Positions 17,863 through 25,910 of a stretch of DNA of 64,000 nt are shown piece by piece. This stretch comes from Pseudomonas sp. PDM15 (GTDB lineage: Bacteria; Pseudomonadota; Gammaproteobacteria; Pseudomonadales; Pseudomonadaceae), in the NCBI RefSeq assembly GCF_014851565.1, contig NZ_JACVAA010000008.1:124001-188000 (forward strand). Direction: 5' to 3'. The number at the start of each line of letters is the position of its first letter. Positions within the stretch are counted from its first letter, which is position 1. The notes under the pieces were generated by a model. That model saw only the letters and a program-made list of their open reading frames with translations. It searched no databases and was not told the origin of the DNA. The position numbers and the translations under genes were made by a program.

Positions 17863-18642
17863 ATGAACCACTTATACCGCTGGCCCCTGCGCCTCGCCTC
17901 GCTGGCCGCCTGCCTGCTGTTCTGGCAGCTGGCCGCCACCGCGCGCCTGGACCTGGGCCTGCTCACCTTCACCTATGTGCCCACGCCTGGTGCCGTGCTC
18001 GACGCGGCCTGGCAACTGCTGCACTCCAGCCAGCTGCTGGCGCACCTCGGCAGCAGCCTGGGCCGGGTATTCGCCGGCTACCTAAGCGCCGCCGTGATCG
18101 GCGTGCTGTTCGGCCTGGCCATCGGCCGCTCGAAATGGGCCGAAGACAGCCTGCTGCCGCCACTGGAAGTGCTGCGGCCGATTCCCGCGGTGGCCTGGAT
18201 TCCCCTGGCCATCCTGATGTTCCCCTCGTCGGAGCTGTCGATGGTGTTCATCACCTTCACCGGCGCGCTGTTCCCCATCCTGCTCAACACCATCCACGGC
18301 GTGGAGGGCGTCGATCCGCGCCTGATCGCCTCGGCGCGCAGCCTCGGGGCCGGGCGCCTGGCCATCCTGCGCGAGGTGATCCTGCCGGGCGCCGCGCCGA
18401 GCATCGTCACCGGCCTCGCCATCGGCATGGGTACCTCGTGGTTCTGCCTGGTCACCGCCGAGATGATCTCCGGCCAGTTCGGCATCGGTTACTACACCTG
18501 GGAGTCCTACACCATCCAGAACTACCCGGACATCGTCGTCGGCATGCTGCTGATCGGCCTGCTCGGCATGGCCAGCAGCGGCCTGGTCAAGCGCCTCGGT
18601 GGCCTGGCCACGCCCTGGTACCGCAGCGGAGCACAGCGATGA
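17863..18642 (+). CDS. ABC transporter permease (SsuC/TauC type)
   Basis: 259 residues from the ATG at 17863, which has TTGGAG upstream; an in-frame ATG at 17827 lacks this. About six membrane segments and the EAA loop (DPRLIASARSLGAGRLAILREVILPGAAPSIVTG) that docks the ATPase. The family imports nitrate, sulfonates, taurine or related anions. The stop overlaps the ATPase start (ATGA), so the two are translated together. Confidence 0.93.
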   Translation: MNHLYRWPLRLASLAACLLFWQLAATARLDLGLLTFTYVPTPGAVLDAAWQLLHSSQLLAHLGSSLGRVFAGYLSAAVIGVLFGLAIGRSKWAEDSLLPPLEVLRPIPAVAWIPLAILMFPSSELSMVFITFTGALFPILLNTIHGVEGVDPRLIASARSLGAGRLAILREVILPGAAPSIVTGLAIGMGTSWFCLVTAEMISGQFGIGYYTWESYTIQNYPDIVVGMLLIGLLGMASSGLVKRLGGLATPWYRSGAQR

Positions 18643-19496
18643 GCGTCTACGAGAAAGCCCCCGAGCCCGGCCGCATCGACGGTCGCCAGCTGTCCATCCG
18701 CCTCGGCCAGGGCCGCGAGGCCTTCGAGGCGGTGCAGGCGCTGGACTTCACGGTCGAGCCCGGCGAGTTCGTCTGCATCCTCGGCCCCTCCGGCTGCGGC
18801 AAGTCGACCCTGCTCGGCGCCCTGGCCGGTCACCTGCGGCCCGCCGGTGGCAGCCTGCTGGTGGATAACGCACCGGTGGCCGGCCCCTCGCCGGAGCGCG
18901 GCATGGTGTTCCAGCACCACACCCTGCTGCCCTGGCGCAGCGTGCTGGACAACGTCGCCTTCGGCCTGAAGATGCAGGGCATCGGCAAGGCAGAACGGCG
19001 CCGCCAGGCCGCCGAGATGCTGCGTCTGGTTGGCCTGCAGGACTTCGCCACGCGCTGGCCCAACCAGCTTTCCGGCGGCATGCAGCAGCGCGCCGAGATC
19101 GCCCGGGTGCTGATCAACCGACCGCGCCTGTTGCTGATGGACGAGCCCTTCGGCGCCCTGGATGCGCAGACTCGCGCGCGCATGCAGGAGCTGCTGCTGG
19201 ATATCTGGACGCGCATCCGCACCACCGTGGTGTTCGTCACCCACGATATTGACGAGGCGCTGTTCCTCGCCGACCGCATCCTGGTGATGAGCCCGCGTCC
19301 GGGCCGTTTCATCGAGGACCTGCGCCTGGACTTCCCGCGCCCGCGCAACGCCAGCCTGCTGACCAGCCCCGGCTTCGTCCACCTCAAGCGCCACTGCCTG
19401 GAGCTGCTGCGCCACGAGGACGGCCGCGAGCTGCCGCGCCTCACGCCGCTGGGCCTGCCCACCACCGAACATCCGCCACTGCGAATCGCCCTATGA
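18639..19496 (+). CDS. ABC transporter ATP-binding protein (SsuB/TauB type)
   Basis: 285 residues. Walker A GPSGCGKST, Q-loop FQHHTLLPW, signature LSGGMQQR, Walker B LLLMDEPFGALD and switch His VTHD are all present. Start MSVYEKAPEP at 18639 overlaps the permease stop. It powers the transporter formed with the permease and the (fused) binding protein. The stop again overlaps the next start (ATGA). Confidence 0.95.
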   Translation: MSVYEKAPEPGRIDGRQLSIRLGQGREAFEAVQALDFTVEPGEFVCILGPSGCGKSTLLGALAGHLRPAGGSLLVDNAPVAGPSPERGMVFQHHTLLPWRSVLDNVAFGLKMQGIGKAERRRQAAEMLRLVGLQDFATRWPNQLSGGMQQRAEIARVLINRPRLLLMDEPFGALDAQTRARMQELLLDIWTRIRTTVVFVTHDIDEALFLADRILVMSPRPGRFIEDLRLDFPRPRNASLLTSPGFVHLKRHCLELLRHEDGRELPRLTPLGLPTTEHPPLRIAL

Positions 19497-20458
19497 CTTC
19501 TCTTATTACTGACAACCCGGACATCCTCGACCTGCAGCCGCGTCTGGCCGATGCCGACGCCGGCGTGCGCCGCATCGCCCTGATCGAGCTGGCTGACCTG
19601 GAAGACCCCGACGCCTTGCCCTGGCTGACCCAGGCCCTGGGCGATGATCCTGCCGCCGAGGTGCGCGCCGAGGCTGCGCGCCTGCTGGAAGCCTGGGAGG
19701 AGCCCGAGGTGGTCGCCGCCCTGTGCGCCGTCCTGGCCGATGCCGACGAGGAAGTGCGCGCTGCCGCCGCGCAGAGCCTCTCCGAGCTGAAGAGCGCCGA
19801 GGCGGGCAGGGTGATCTTGCCCTGGGCCGCCCATGGCGACGCCTTCGTTCGCGCCAGCGCCCTGCGCGCCCTGCGCGAGCTGCGCCTGGCCGAGGCCGCG
19901 CCGCTGGCCTTGGGCGCGCTGCACGACAGCGATGCCTTCGTCCGCCGCGAGGCGGTCGGCATCCTCGGCTGGCTGAAGCAGACCGATGCGCTGCCGGCCC
20001 TGGCCAACCTGGCCAGCCGCGATCCGGATACCGAAGTGCGCCGCGCCGCCACCGGCGCCCTCGGCCTGGCCAGTGACGCCAGCGTACTGCCGGCCCTGCG
20101 TGCGGCTCTGCTCGATCGTGAATGGCAGGTGCGCGAGGAGGCCGCCACCACCCTCGGCAAGGTCGGCCAGAGCGACGCCGGTCCGGCGCTGATCGAGGCC
20201 CTGGCCGACGGCTACTGGCAGGTGCGCCTGCGTGCCGCCCGTTCCCTTGGCAAGCTGCGTTTCGCCGGCGCGCTGGGTGCGCTGGTCGAGCTGCTCGGCC
20301 ACAGCATCAGCAACCTGCGCAAGGAGGCCGCCCTGGCCCTCGGCGAGCTGACCGACCCGGCCGCGCTGCCGGCGTTGCAGGCGGCGGAGAACGACGGCGA
20401 CCCCGAAGTACGCAAGGCCGTGCGTATCGCCCTCGGCCAGCTGCAGGGTGTGGCCTGA
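19493..20458 (+). CDS. HEAT-repeat protein
   Basis: 321 residues made almost entirely of about nine to ten HEAT/PBS-lyase-type helical repeats of roughly 31 residues (DADAGVRRIALIELADLEDPDALPWL..., DPDTEVRRAATGALGLASDASVLPAL..., DGDPEVRKAVRIALGQLQG). Such solenoids bind partner proteins or help insert cofactors. Sitting in a tightly coupled operon with a redox flavoprotein and a ferredoxin, it may be a maturation or docking factor. That role is inferred from position only. Confidence 0.85.
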   Translation: MTSLITDNPDILDLQPRLADADAGVRRIALIELADLEDPDALPWLTQALGDDPAAEVRAEAARLLEAWEEPEVVAALCAVLADADEEVRAAAAQSLSELKSAEAGRVILPWAAHGDAFVRASALRALRELRLAEAAPLALGALHDSDAFVRREAVGILGWLKQTDALPALANLASRDPDTEVRRAATGALGLASDASVLPALRAALLDREWQVREEAATTLGKVGQSDAGPALIEALADGYWQVRLRAARSLGKLRFAGALGALVELLGHSISNLRKEAALALGELTDPAALPALQAAENDGDPEVRKAVRIALGQLQGVA

Positions 20459-20733
20459 TGAACGCGCCCAGCGCCCTGCACAGCGCCGCCGGCCAGCTGC
20501 GCCTGGAGTGGCCGGATGGCCGGGTCAGCCAGCTCAGCCACGCCCGTCTGCGCGCCGCCTGCCCCTGCTCGCAGTGCCGAGCGGCGCGCCTGAATGGGCG
20601 CATCGACGCGGCGCCGAGTGAGGTGCGTCTGCGCGCCATCAATCAGCAGGGCTATGGCGTGCAACTGGTGTTCAGCGATGGCCACGACAACGGCATCTAC
20701 CCCTGGAGCTACCTGCAGGAGCTGGCGGGCTAG
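20458..20733 (+). CDS. DUF971 (GBBH-like N-terminal) protein
   Basis: 91 residues, starting on the A of the HEAT gene's TGA. LEWPDGRVSQLSHARLRAACPCSQCRAA and FSDGHDNGIYPWSYLQEL are the DUF971 hallmarks; the same fold is the N-terminal zinc-carrying domain of gamma-butyrobetaine hydroxylase. The CxCxxC group (PCSQC) may bind a metal. Last gene of the operon; no clear terminator lies in the 12 bases before the convergent AraC-type gene. Confidence 0.88.
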   Translation: MNAPSALHSAAGQLRLEWPDGRVSQLSHARLRAACPCSQCRAARLNGRIDAAPSEVRLRAINQQGYGVQLVFSDGHDNGIYPWSYLQELAG

Positions 20734-20745
20734 GCCGCCGGATCC

Positions 20746-21747
20746 TCAAGCGGAGAAACGCTTGCGATAGTCCCGCGGCGAAATCGCCAAGTGGCGCTGG
20801 AAGGTGGCGCGCATCCGTTCCTCGTCGCCGAAGCCGCACTGCTGGGCGATCTGGTCGATATTGCGCTCCGAGTCCTCCAGCAGGCGCCGCGCCGCCTCCA
20901 GGCGGAAGATCTCCACCGCCTTGGCCGGCGAGCGTCCGGTCTTCTGCTTGTACAGCCGGGAGAAGTTGCGTGGGCTCATGTGGCAATGCTCGGCCAGTAC
21001 CTCCACACCCAGGTTCGGCGCGGCGAGGTTGTCGGCCAGCCAGCTGTGCAGCTCGTCGAAGATCGCCGTGTCCTGGCTCTGCGCCAGCAGCAGTTCGCTG
21101 AACTGCGCCTGGCCGCCGGAGCGCTTGAGGAACACCACCAGCTCCCGCGCCACCTGCATCGCCACGTCACGGCCGCAATCGGCCTCTACCAGTGCCAGGG
21201 CCAGGTCGATGCCGGCGCTGACCCCGGCGGAGGTCCACACCTTGTCCTGCTGGACGAAGATCGCGTCGTTATCCACCTCGATGGAGGGGAAGCGCGCGCC
21301 CAGCCGGGCGCACATGGCCCAGTGGGTGGCCGCGCGCTTGCCGTGCAGCAGCCCGGCCTCGGCCAGCAGGAAGGTGCCGCTGCACACCGACGCGGTGCGC
21401 CGCACCTGGCCGGCGTGCTCGGCGATCCAGCCGATCAGCTCGGCGGACTCGGCCACCACGCCCTCGATCTCCGGCGAGCCCGGTACCACCAGGGTATCCA
21501 CGCCGTTCACCGGATAGTCGGCCAGGCGCTGGGTATCCACGGTCAGGCCCTCGGCGGTCTGCACCAGGCCGCCTTGCAGGCTGACGGTGATTCGTTCGTA
21601 GCCCGGTCGGTTGCGTTCCTGCAGGGCCTTGCTGGCGGCCCAGAACACCGTCTGCGGGCCGGTCAGGTCGAGCAGGCCCACCCGCGGGTAGGCGATGAAC
21701 AATACGCGGCGAGGCTGGGCTGGCATAAATTCAGGGTTATCTGTCAT
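20746..21747 (-). CDS. GlxA-type AraC regulator with DJ-1/PfpI domain
   Basis: 333 residues. N-terminal DJ-1/PfpI-like domain (RVLFIAYPRVGLLDLTGPQTVFWAA, nucleophile-elbow-like ASVCSGTFLLAEAG about residue 140) that senses a ligand, and C-terminal AraC double helix-turn-helix (VEVLAEHCHMSPRNFSRLYKQKTGRSPAKAVE...). This class often controls catabolic operons. It is divergent from the NADH-dehydrogenase-like gene and may regulate it. Confidence 0.92.
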   Translation of the reverse strand: MTDNPEFMPAQPRRVLFIAYPRVGLLDLTGPQTVFWAASKALQERNRPGYERITVSLQGGLVQTAEGLTVDTQRLADYPVNGVDTLVVPGSPEIEGVVAESAELIGWIAEHAGQVRRTASVCSGTFLLAEAGLLHGKRAATHWAMCARLGARFPSIEVDNDAIFVQQDKVWTSAGVSAGIDLALALVEADCGRDVAMQVARELVVFLKRSGGQAQFSELLLAQSQDTAIFDELHSWLADNLAAPNLGVEVLAEHCHMSPRNFSRLYKQKTGRSPAKAVEIFRLEAARRLLEDSERNIDQIAQQCGFGDEERMRATFQRHLAISPRDYRKRFSA

Positions 21748-21814
21748 GGGCGACTAATTCTTTCGCTCCTAGCATGGCTCGGTCAAACGAAGCGGGCGAA
21801 TGCCGGGAGTCATC

Positions 21815-23017
21815 ATGGAACAACATATTCTGATCATCGGGTCCGGCTTCGCCGGCATGTGGAGCGCACTGAGCGCTGTGCGCCTGCTCGACCAGCACGG
21901 TCGCAGCGACGTGCGCGTGACCCTGCTCGCGCCCCAGGCCGAGCTGCGCATCCGTCCGCGCTTCTACGAGCCCGACGTGCACAGTATGCGCGCTCCGCTG
22001 CAGGAGCTGTTCGCCGTCACCGGCGTGCGTTTCGTCCAGGGCCTGGCGCTGAACATCGACACCGCCGGGCGCCAGGTCAGCTATCGCGATGCCACGGGTG
22101 CCGAGGCCAGCCTGGGCTACGACCGCCTGATCCTCGCCTCCGGCAGCCAGCTATTCCGCCCACCGGTGCCGGGGCTGGCCGAGCATGCCTTCGATGTGGA
22201 CCAGATCGAGCAGGCCGCGCGCCTGGAGCAGCACCTGTTCGGCCTGGCCAAGCAGCCGGAGTCGGCGGCGCGCAATACGGTGGTGGTGGCCGGCGGTGGC
22301 TTCACCGGCATCGAGACCGCCACCGAGCTGCCTGCGCGGCTGCGCGCCATCCTAGGTGAGGACGCCGATGTGCGGGTGATTGTCATCGACCGCGGCGCCC
22401 AGGTCGGTGCGACTCTCGGTGATGGCATTCGCCCGGCGATTCTCGAGGCCTCCCGCGAGCTGGGTATCGAGTGGCGCCTGGGGGTCTCGGTGTCTGCGGT
22501 GGATGCCGGCGGGGTGGTGCTGGACGATGGCCAGCGCATCGACGCCGGCACGGTGATCTGGACCGTCGGCTTCCGTGCCAGCGGCCTCACTGAGCAGCTG
22601 GGCGCACCGCGCGATGCTACCGGCCGCTTGCAGGTGGACGGCTTCCTCAAGGTCGCCGGCCTGCAGGATGTGTTCGCCGCTGGCGATACCGCGCGCGCCG
22701 CCACCGACGAGCTGGGCAACTTCAGCGTGATGTCCTGCCAGCACGCCATTCCCCTGGGCCGCTACGCCGGCAACAACGCGGCGGCCGAGCTGATCGGCGT
22801 GGCGCCACGGGTCTACAGCCAGCCCAAGTACGTCACCTGTCTCGACCTGGGCGCCTGGGGGGCGGTGTACACCGAGGGCTGGGATCGCGTGCAGAAGCTG
22901 GTCGGCGCCGAGGCCAAGACGCTGAAGACGCAGATCAACAGCCAGTGGATCTACCCGCCGGCGGCTGATCGTGCCGTGGCGCTGGCGGCGGTCGATCCGT
23001 CGATTCCGGTGGCCTGA
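21815..23017 (+). CDS. NDH-2-like NAD(P)/FAD oxidoreductase
   Basis: 400 residues from MEQHILIIGSG at 21815; an ATG 15 bases upstream is weaker. Two nucleotide-binding Rossmann motifs: FAD at ILIIGSGFAGMWSA and NAD(P)H at VVVAGGGFTGIETATELPARL, and the second FAD contact DVFAAGDTARA. This is the type II NADH dehydrogenase/carotenoid-oxygenase-like dehydrogenase family, which passes electrons from NAD(P)H to quinone or another small acceptor at the membrane surface. Confidence 0.88.
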   Translation: MEQHILIIGSGFAGMWSALSAVRLLDQHGRSDVRVTLLAPQAELRIRPRFYEPDVHSMRAPLQELFAVTGVRFVQGLALNIDTAGRQVSYRDATGAEASLGYDRLILASGSQLFRPPVPGLAEHAFDVDQIEQAARLEQHLFGLAKQPESAARNTVVVAGGGFTGIETATELPARLRAILGEDADVRVIVIDRGAQVGATLGDGIRPAILEASRELGIEWRLGVSVSAVDAGGVVLDDGQRIDAGTVIWTVGFRASGLTEQLGAPRDATGRLQVDGFLKVAGLQDVFAAGDTARAATDELGNFSVMSCQHAIPLGRYAGNNAAAELIGVAPRVYSQPKYVTCLDLGAWGAVYTEGWDRVQKLVGAEAKTLKTQINSQWIYPPAADRAVALAAVDPSIPVA

Positions 23018-23164
23018 GGCGCAGCCGGGTCGGCACCTGAGCACCTGCCGTTGGTCGAAGCTGTCGCAAAGCCGCAATCGCCGCCAATTTTCCCCTGGAG
23101 GAATGCCAGGGGTTGGCGATACTAGTTGCGGCCAGCGACCACCATCAGGAAGAGGACGACCAGC

Positions 23165-23566
23165 ATGACCACGGAACAGAGCACCGCGCAGGAAGCCTCG
23201 CGACTGATCGATGCAAAGATTCAGGAACTGGGCGACTGGCGCGGGGAGACGCTGGCCCGGGTCCGCGCGCTGATCCGACAGGCCGACCCCGAGGCGGTCG
23301 AGGAAGTGAAGTGGCGGGGCGTGCCGGTGTGGTCCCACGCCGGCATCATCTGCACCGGCGAGACCTACAAGAGCGCGGTGAAACTGACCTTCGCCAAGGG
23401 CGCCGCGCTGGCCGACCCCAGCGGCCTGTTCAACGCCAGCCTCGAAGGCAACACCCGGCGCGCCATCGACATCCATCAGGGCGACTTCCCCGACGAGGCG
23501 GCCCTGCAGGCGCTGGTTCGCGCCGCGGTGGCGCTCAACACGGCCCCGCGCAGCAAGCGTGCCTGA
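23165..23566 (+). CDS. DUF1801 (YdhG-like) protein
   Basis: 133 residues starting MTTEQSTAQEASRL, preceded by GAGGA. Contains VRALIRQADPEAVEEVKWRGVPVWSHAGIICTGETYKSAVKLTFAKGA, characteristic of DUF1801 proteins with a YjbR/frataxin-like fold. Biochemical role unknown. A bidirectional terminator follows. Confidence 0.85.
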   Translation: MTTEQSTAQEASRLIDAKIQELGDWRGETLARVRALIRQADPEAVEEVKWRGVPVWSHAGIICTGETYKSAVKLTFAKGAALADPSGLFNASLEGNTRRAIDIHQGDFPDEAALQALVRAAVALNTAPRSKRA

Positions 23567-23634
23567 ATGATTGCGGGATGAAGCGGAGCCAGGCCCGCCG
23601 GCGTGGCAGCCGAATCCGGCGCAACAGCAAAGAG

Positions 23635-23665
23635 AAAGCCCCCGGTCGCAAGGCCGGGGGTTTTT
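23635..23665. terminator. bidirectional terminator
   Basis: Stem CCCCCGG / CCGGGGG with an eight-base loop, A-rich on the left and five T on the right. It serves the DUF1801 gene (+) and the tautomerase gene (-). Confidence 0.85.
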
Positions 23666-23678
23666 CATGGGCTGCGCG

Positions 23679-23888
23679 TCAGCCCTTGGGCAACTTGCGG
23701 CGGTACTCGGTGGTGGTGATGCCCGCGTAGCCCCAGTTATCGGTGTCGACTTCCTCGATCACGATATGGGTAAGCTCGGGCTGCTTGTTGAGCACGCGCT
23801 GCAGGGTCTCGGTGATTTCCTTGATGACCTGGGCTTTCTGCTCGCGGGTGACTCCATCGCGGGTGATGCGGAGGCTGACGAAGGGCAT
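23679..23888 (-). CDS. 4-oxalocrotonate tautomerase family protein
   Basis: 69 residues with the catalytic amino-terminal proline exposed after Met removal (MPFVSLRITRDGVTREQK). The length and beta-alpha-beta layout are those of small tautomerases. The end WGYAGITTTEYRRK resembles PptA/YdcE-like members. Located downstream of the SDR gene on the same strand, 43 bases apart, so probably co-transcribed. Confidence 0.88.
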   Translation of the reverse strand: MPFVSLRITRDGVTREQKAQVIKEITETLQRVLNKQPELTHIVIEEVDTDNWGYAGITTTEYRRKLPKG

Positions 23889-23931
23889 GGTGCTGCTCCT
23901 GTGTGAGTGAAGGGGATGATTGATCAGCCTA

Positions 23932-24666
23932 TTACCATTTGCCGGCGCTCATGCCGCCGTCGACCGGCAGTACCACGCCCGTGGTGAAGTTGGCATTGGC
24001 CAGGTACAGCACGGCATCGGCGATCTCTTCGACGCGACCCATGCGCCCGGCCGGCTGCAGGCCGTTGAGGAAACCGTAGCTGGCCGGGTCGTGCATCGGC
24101 GTCTCGATGATGCCGGGCGCTACCGCGTTGACCTGGATATTGTGCGGCGACAGTTCCAGTGCCAGGGCGCGAGTGACCTGGTTGACGCCGCCCTTGATCA
24201 GCACCGGCAATGCCGCCGGCACGCTGATGTTGGCCTGCAGCGCCACGGCGGCGGTGATGTTGATGATGTGGCCCTGGCGCCGCTCGATCATGTGCGCGGC
24301 GGCCGCCTGGGAGGCGTAGACCACGCCCTTGAGGTTGGTCTCCAGCAGGCCGTCGATGTCGTCCGGGCTGTATTCGATGAAGGGCTTGGGCAGGAAGAAA
24401 CCGGCGTTGTTGACCAGCACATCGACCTGGCCGAAGGCTTCGACGCCGGCCTGGATGAGGCGGCGCGCGGTGTCCGGCTTGGCGATATCGCCGGCCACGC
24501 CGATGAAGGCGGCGGGATTGCCCAGCTGCGCGCGGGCTTTGTCCAGACCCTCGGCAGAGCGGGCGTTGCCGACCACGTTGAAGCCATTGGCCAGGAAGGC
24601 CTGGACCAGGCCGAAGCCGATGCCGCTGGAGGCGCCGGTAATCACCACGGTTCTGCTGTTGCTCAT
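23932..24666 (-). CDS. SDR-family protein lacking the catalytic Ser/Tyr
   Basis: 244 residues with the NAD(P) motif TGASSGIG near the N-terminus, NNAG (VNNAGFF) and the C-terminal GVVLPVDGGMS. At the active site the usual Ser is Ala (INITAAVALQ) and the YxxxK motif reads PVLIK, so Lys remains but Tyr is Pro. Such members occur in the SDR superfamily and may bind NAD(P) without classic dehydrogenase chemistry. Divergent from a LysR regulator with a shared 116-base promoter region. Confidence 0.85.
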   Translation of the reverse strand: MSNSRTVVITGASSGIGFGLVQAFLANGFNVVGNARSAEGLDKARAQLGNPAAFIGVAGDIAKPDTARRLIQAGVEAFGQVDVLVNNAGFFLPKPFIEYSPDDIDGLLETNLKGVVYASQAAAAHMIERRQGHIINITAAVALQANISVPAALPVLIKGGVNQVTRALALELSPHNIQVNAVAPGIIETPMHDPASYGFLNGLQPAGRMGRVEEIADAVLYLANANFTTGVVLPVDGGMSAGKW

Positions 24667-24760
24667 GTCGCTTCTCCCGATGAGGAGGCACCGAGTGGCG
24701 CCGTTGGGAGGACTATATTTTTGCGCGATATGCGGATAAATATGGTTGCGAGAAATTCAG

Positions 24761-24780
24761 TTGATACATGGTGTAATCAA
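24761..24780. promoter_or_regulatory. putative LysR-regulator binding site
   Basis: TTGAT-N10-ATCAA: TTGATACATGGTGTAATCAA ends two bases before the LysR ATG and lies about 95 bases from the divergent SDR start. The spacing and symmetry fit a LysR autoregulatory box. Confidence 0.5.
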
Positions 24781-24782
24781 TC

Positions 24783-25709
24783 ATGCAGCGCCAATTCGAC
24801 GACATCCTGCTCGGCAGCATCGAACTGTTCTGTCTGGCGGCGGAGCTGGGGAGCTTCACCGCGGCCGGGCTGGCGGCGGGTGTGACGCCGGCGGCGGTCA
24901 GTCGCTCGATCGGTCGCCTGGAGGAGCGCCTGGGTTCCCGGCTATTCGTGCGCACCACGCGCAGCATCCGCCTGACCGAGGGCGGCCGCAGCTACTACCA
25001 GCAGTGCCGCCAGGCGCTGACCCAACTGGTGGAGGCCGAGCGCGCGGTGAGCGGCCAGCAGCAGGAGCCGTCGGGCACGCTGCGCATCAGCCTGCCGACC
25101 ACCTACGGCCATCACCGCATCCTGCCGCTGCTGCCCGAGTTTCGCCGGCGCTACCCGAAGGTGCAGGTTGATGTCCATCTGGGCAACCGCAATATCGACT
25201 TCGTCGGCGAAGGCTACGACCTGGCCATTCGCGTGCGTGCGCAACCGGACTCGACCCTGATCGCCCGACCGCTGGAGGATGCCCGCCTGGTGGTGGTGGC
25301 CACGCCCGCGTACCTGGCGCGCGAGGGCGTGCCGCAGACTCTGGAGGACCTGGCACGGCACGACTGCATCCAGTTCGAGCTGCCCAGCAGCGGGCGGCGC
25401 ATCACCTGGCTGTTCAACGACGGGGGGCAGGAGCGGGAGATCCTTACCGAGGGCGGCTACGTTTGCTCGGACGATGTGCTGGGTGGCGTGACCCTGGCCA
25501 AGCATGGCGCGGGGCTGTTCCAGACCTACCGCTTCATCGTCGAGCGGGAGCTGGCCGAGGGTTCGCTGGTCGAGGTGCTGCAACCTTTCGCCGGTCGCTC
25601 GCGGCCCTTCACCCTGTTGTATCCCCAGGGCCGGCATATGCCGCTGCGCCTGCGCGCGTTCGTCGACTTCATCATGGAGCAGCAGCGCCAGTGGGCCGCT
25701 GACGCCTGA
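24783..25709 (+). CDS. LysR-family transcriptional regulator
   Basis: 308 residues. The N-terminal winged helix (IELFCLAAELGSFTAAGLAAGVTPAAVSRSIGRLEERLGSRLFVRTTRSIRLTEGG) and the periplasmic-binding-like effector domain (from about residue 95, GTLRISLPTTYGHHRILPLLPEFRRRYP) belong to the CrgA/AaeR-like branch. It likely controls the divergent SDR-tautomerase unit. Confidence 0.93.
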   Translation: MQRQFDDILLGSIELFCLAAELGSFTAAGLAAGVTPAAVSRSIGRLEERLGSRLFVRTTRSIRLTEGGRSYYQQCRQALTQLVEAERAVSGQQQEPSGTLRISLPTTYGHHRILPLLPEFRRRYPKVQVDVHLGNRNIDFVGEGYDLAIRVRAQPDSTLIARPLEDARLVVVATPAYLAREGVPQTLEDLARHDCIQFELPSSGRRITWLFNDGGQEREILTEGGYVCSDDVLGGVTLAKHGAGLFQTYRFIVERELAEGSLVEVLQPFAGRSRPFTLLYPQGRHMPLRLRAFVDFIMEQQRQWAADA

Positions 25710-25720
25710 ACGCCACCCTG

Positions 25721-25738
25721 CGTATCACTCCGTATCTG
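25721..25738. promoter_or_regulatory. direct-repeat box 1 upstream of hvfA
   Basis: CGTATCACTCCGTATCTG: two CGTATC units 10 bases apart, matching boxes at 25782, 29375 and 31508. Such tandem half-sites one helical turn apart are how OmpR-type regulators bind, and one is encoded in this cluster. Confidence 0.5.
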
Positions 25739-25781
25739 CCGCGTCCTGGGCGCGGCTGGCATACAAAGCGAGCGCCTCTCC

Positions 25782-25798
25782 GATACGTGCCAGATACA
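25782..25798. promoter_or_regulatory. direct-repeat box 2 upstream of hvfA
   Basis: GATACGTGCCAGATACA: two GATAC units 11 bases apart, reading toward hvfA, 112 bases before its start. Orientation and distance match the box before the membrane-gene unit (29375-29390). A further CATACA half-site lies at 25760-25765, 22 bases before this box. Confidence 0.55.
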
Positions 25799-25910
25799 AG
25801 CGCGCGGCCAAATGGCGACACCCGAAAGAGACCCGCACCACGCGACCTCGGTCGGCCAACCGCCTTGTGGCACATCCGCGCGCCATCGCGCCCAGCACCG
25901 GAGAACTTCC

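Noticed and set aside
23092..23112. Hairpin CCCCTGG/CCAGGGG after the NDH-2-like gene as terminator
   Set aside because: No T run follows and it lies close to the next gene's leader; too weak to call.
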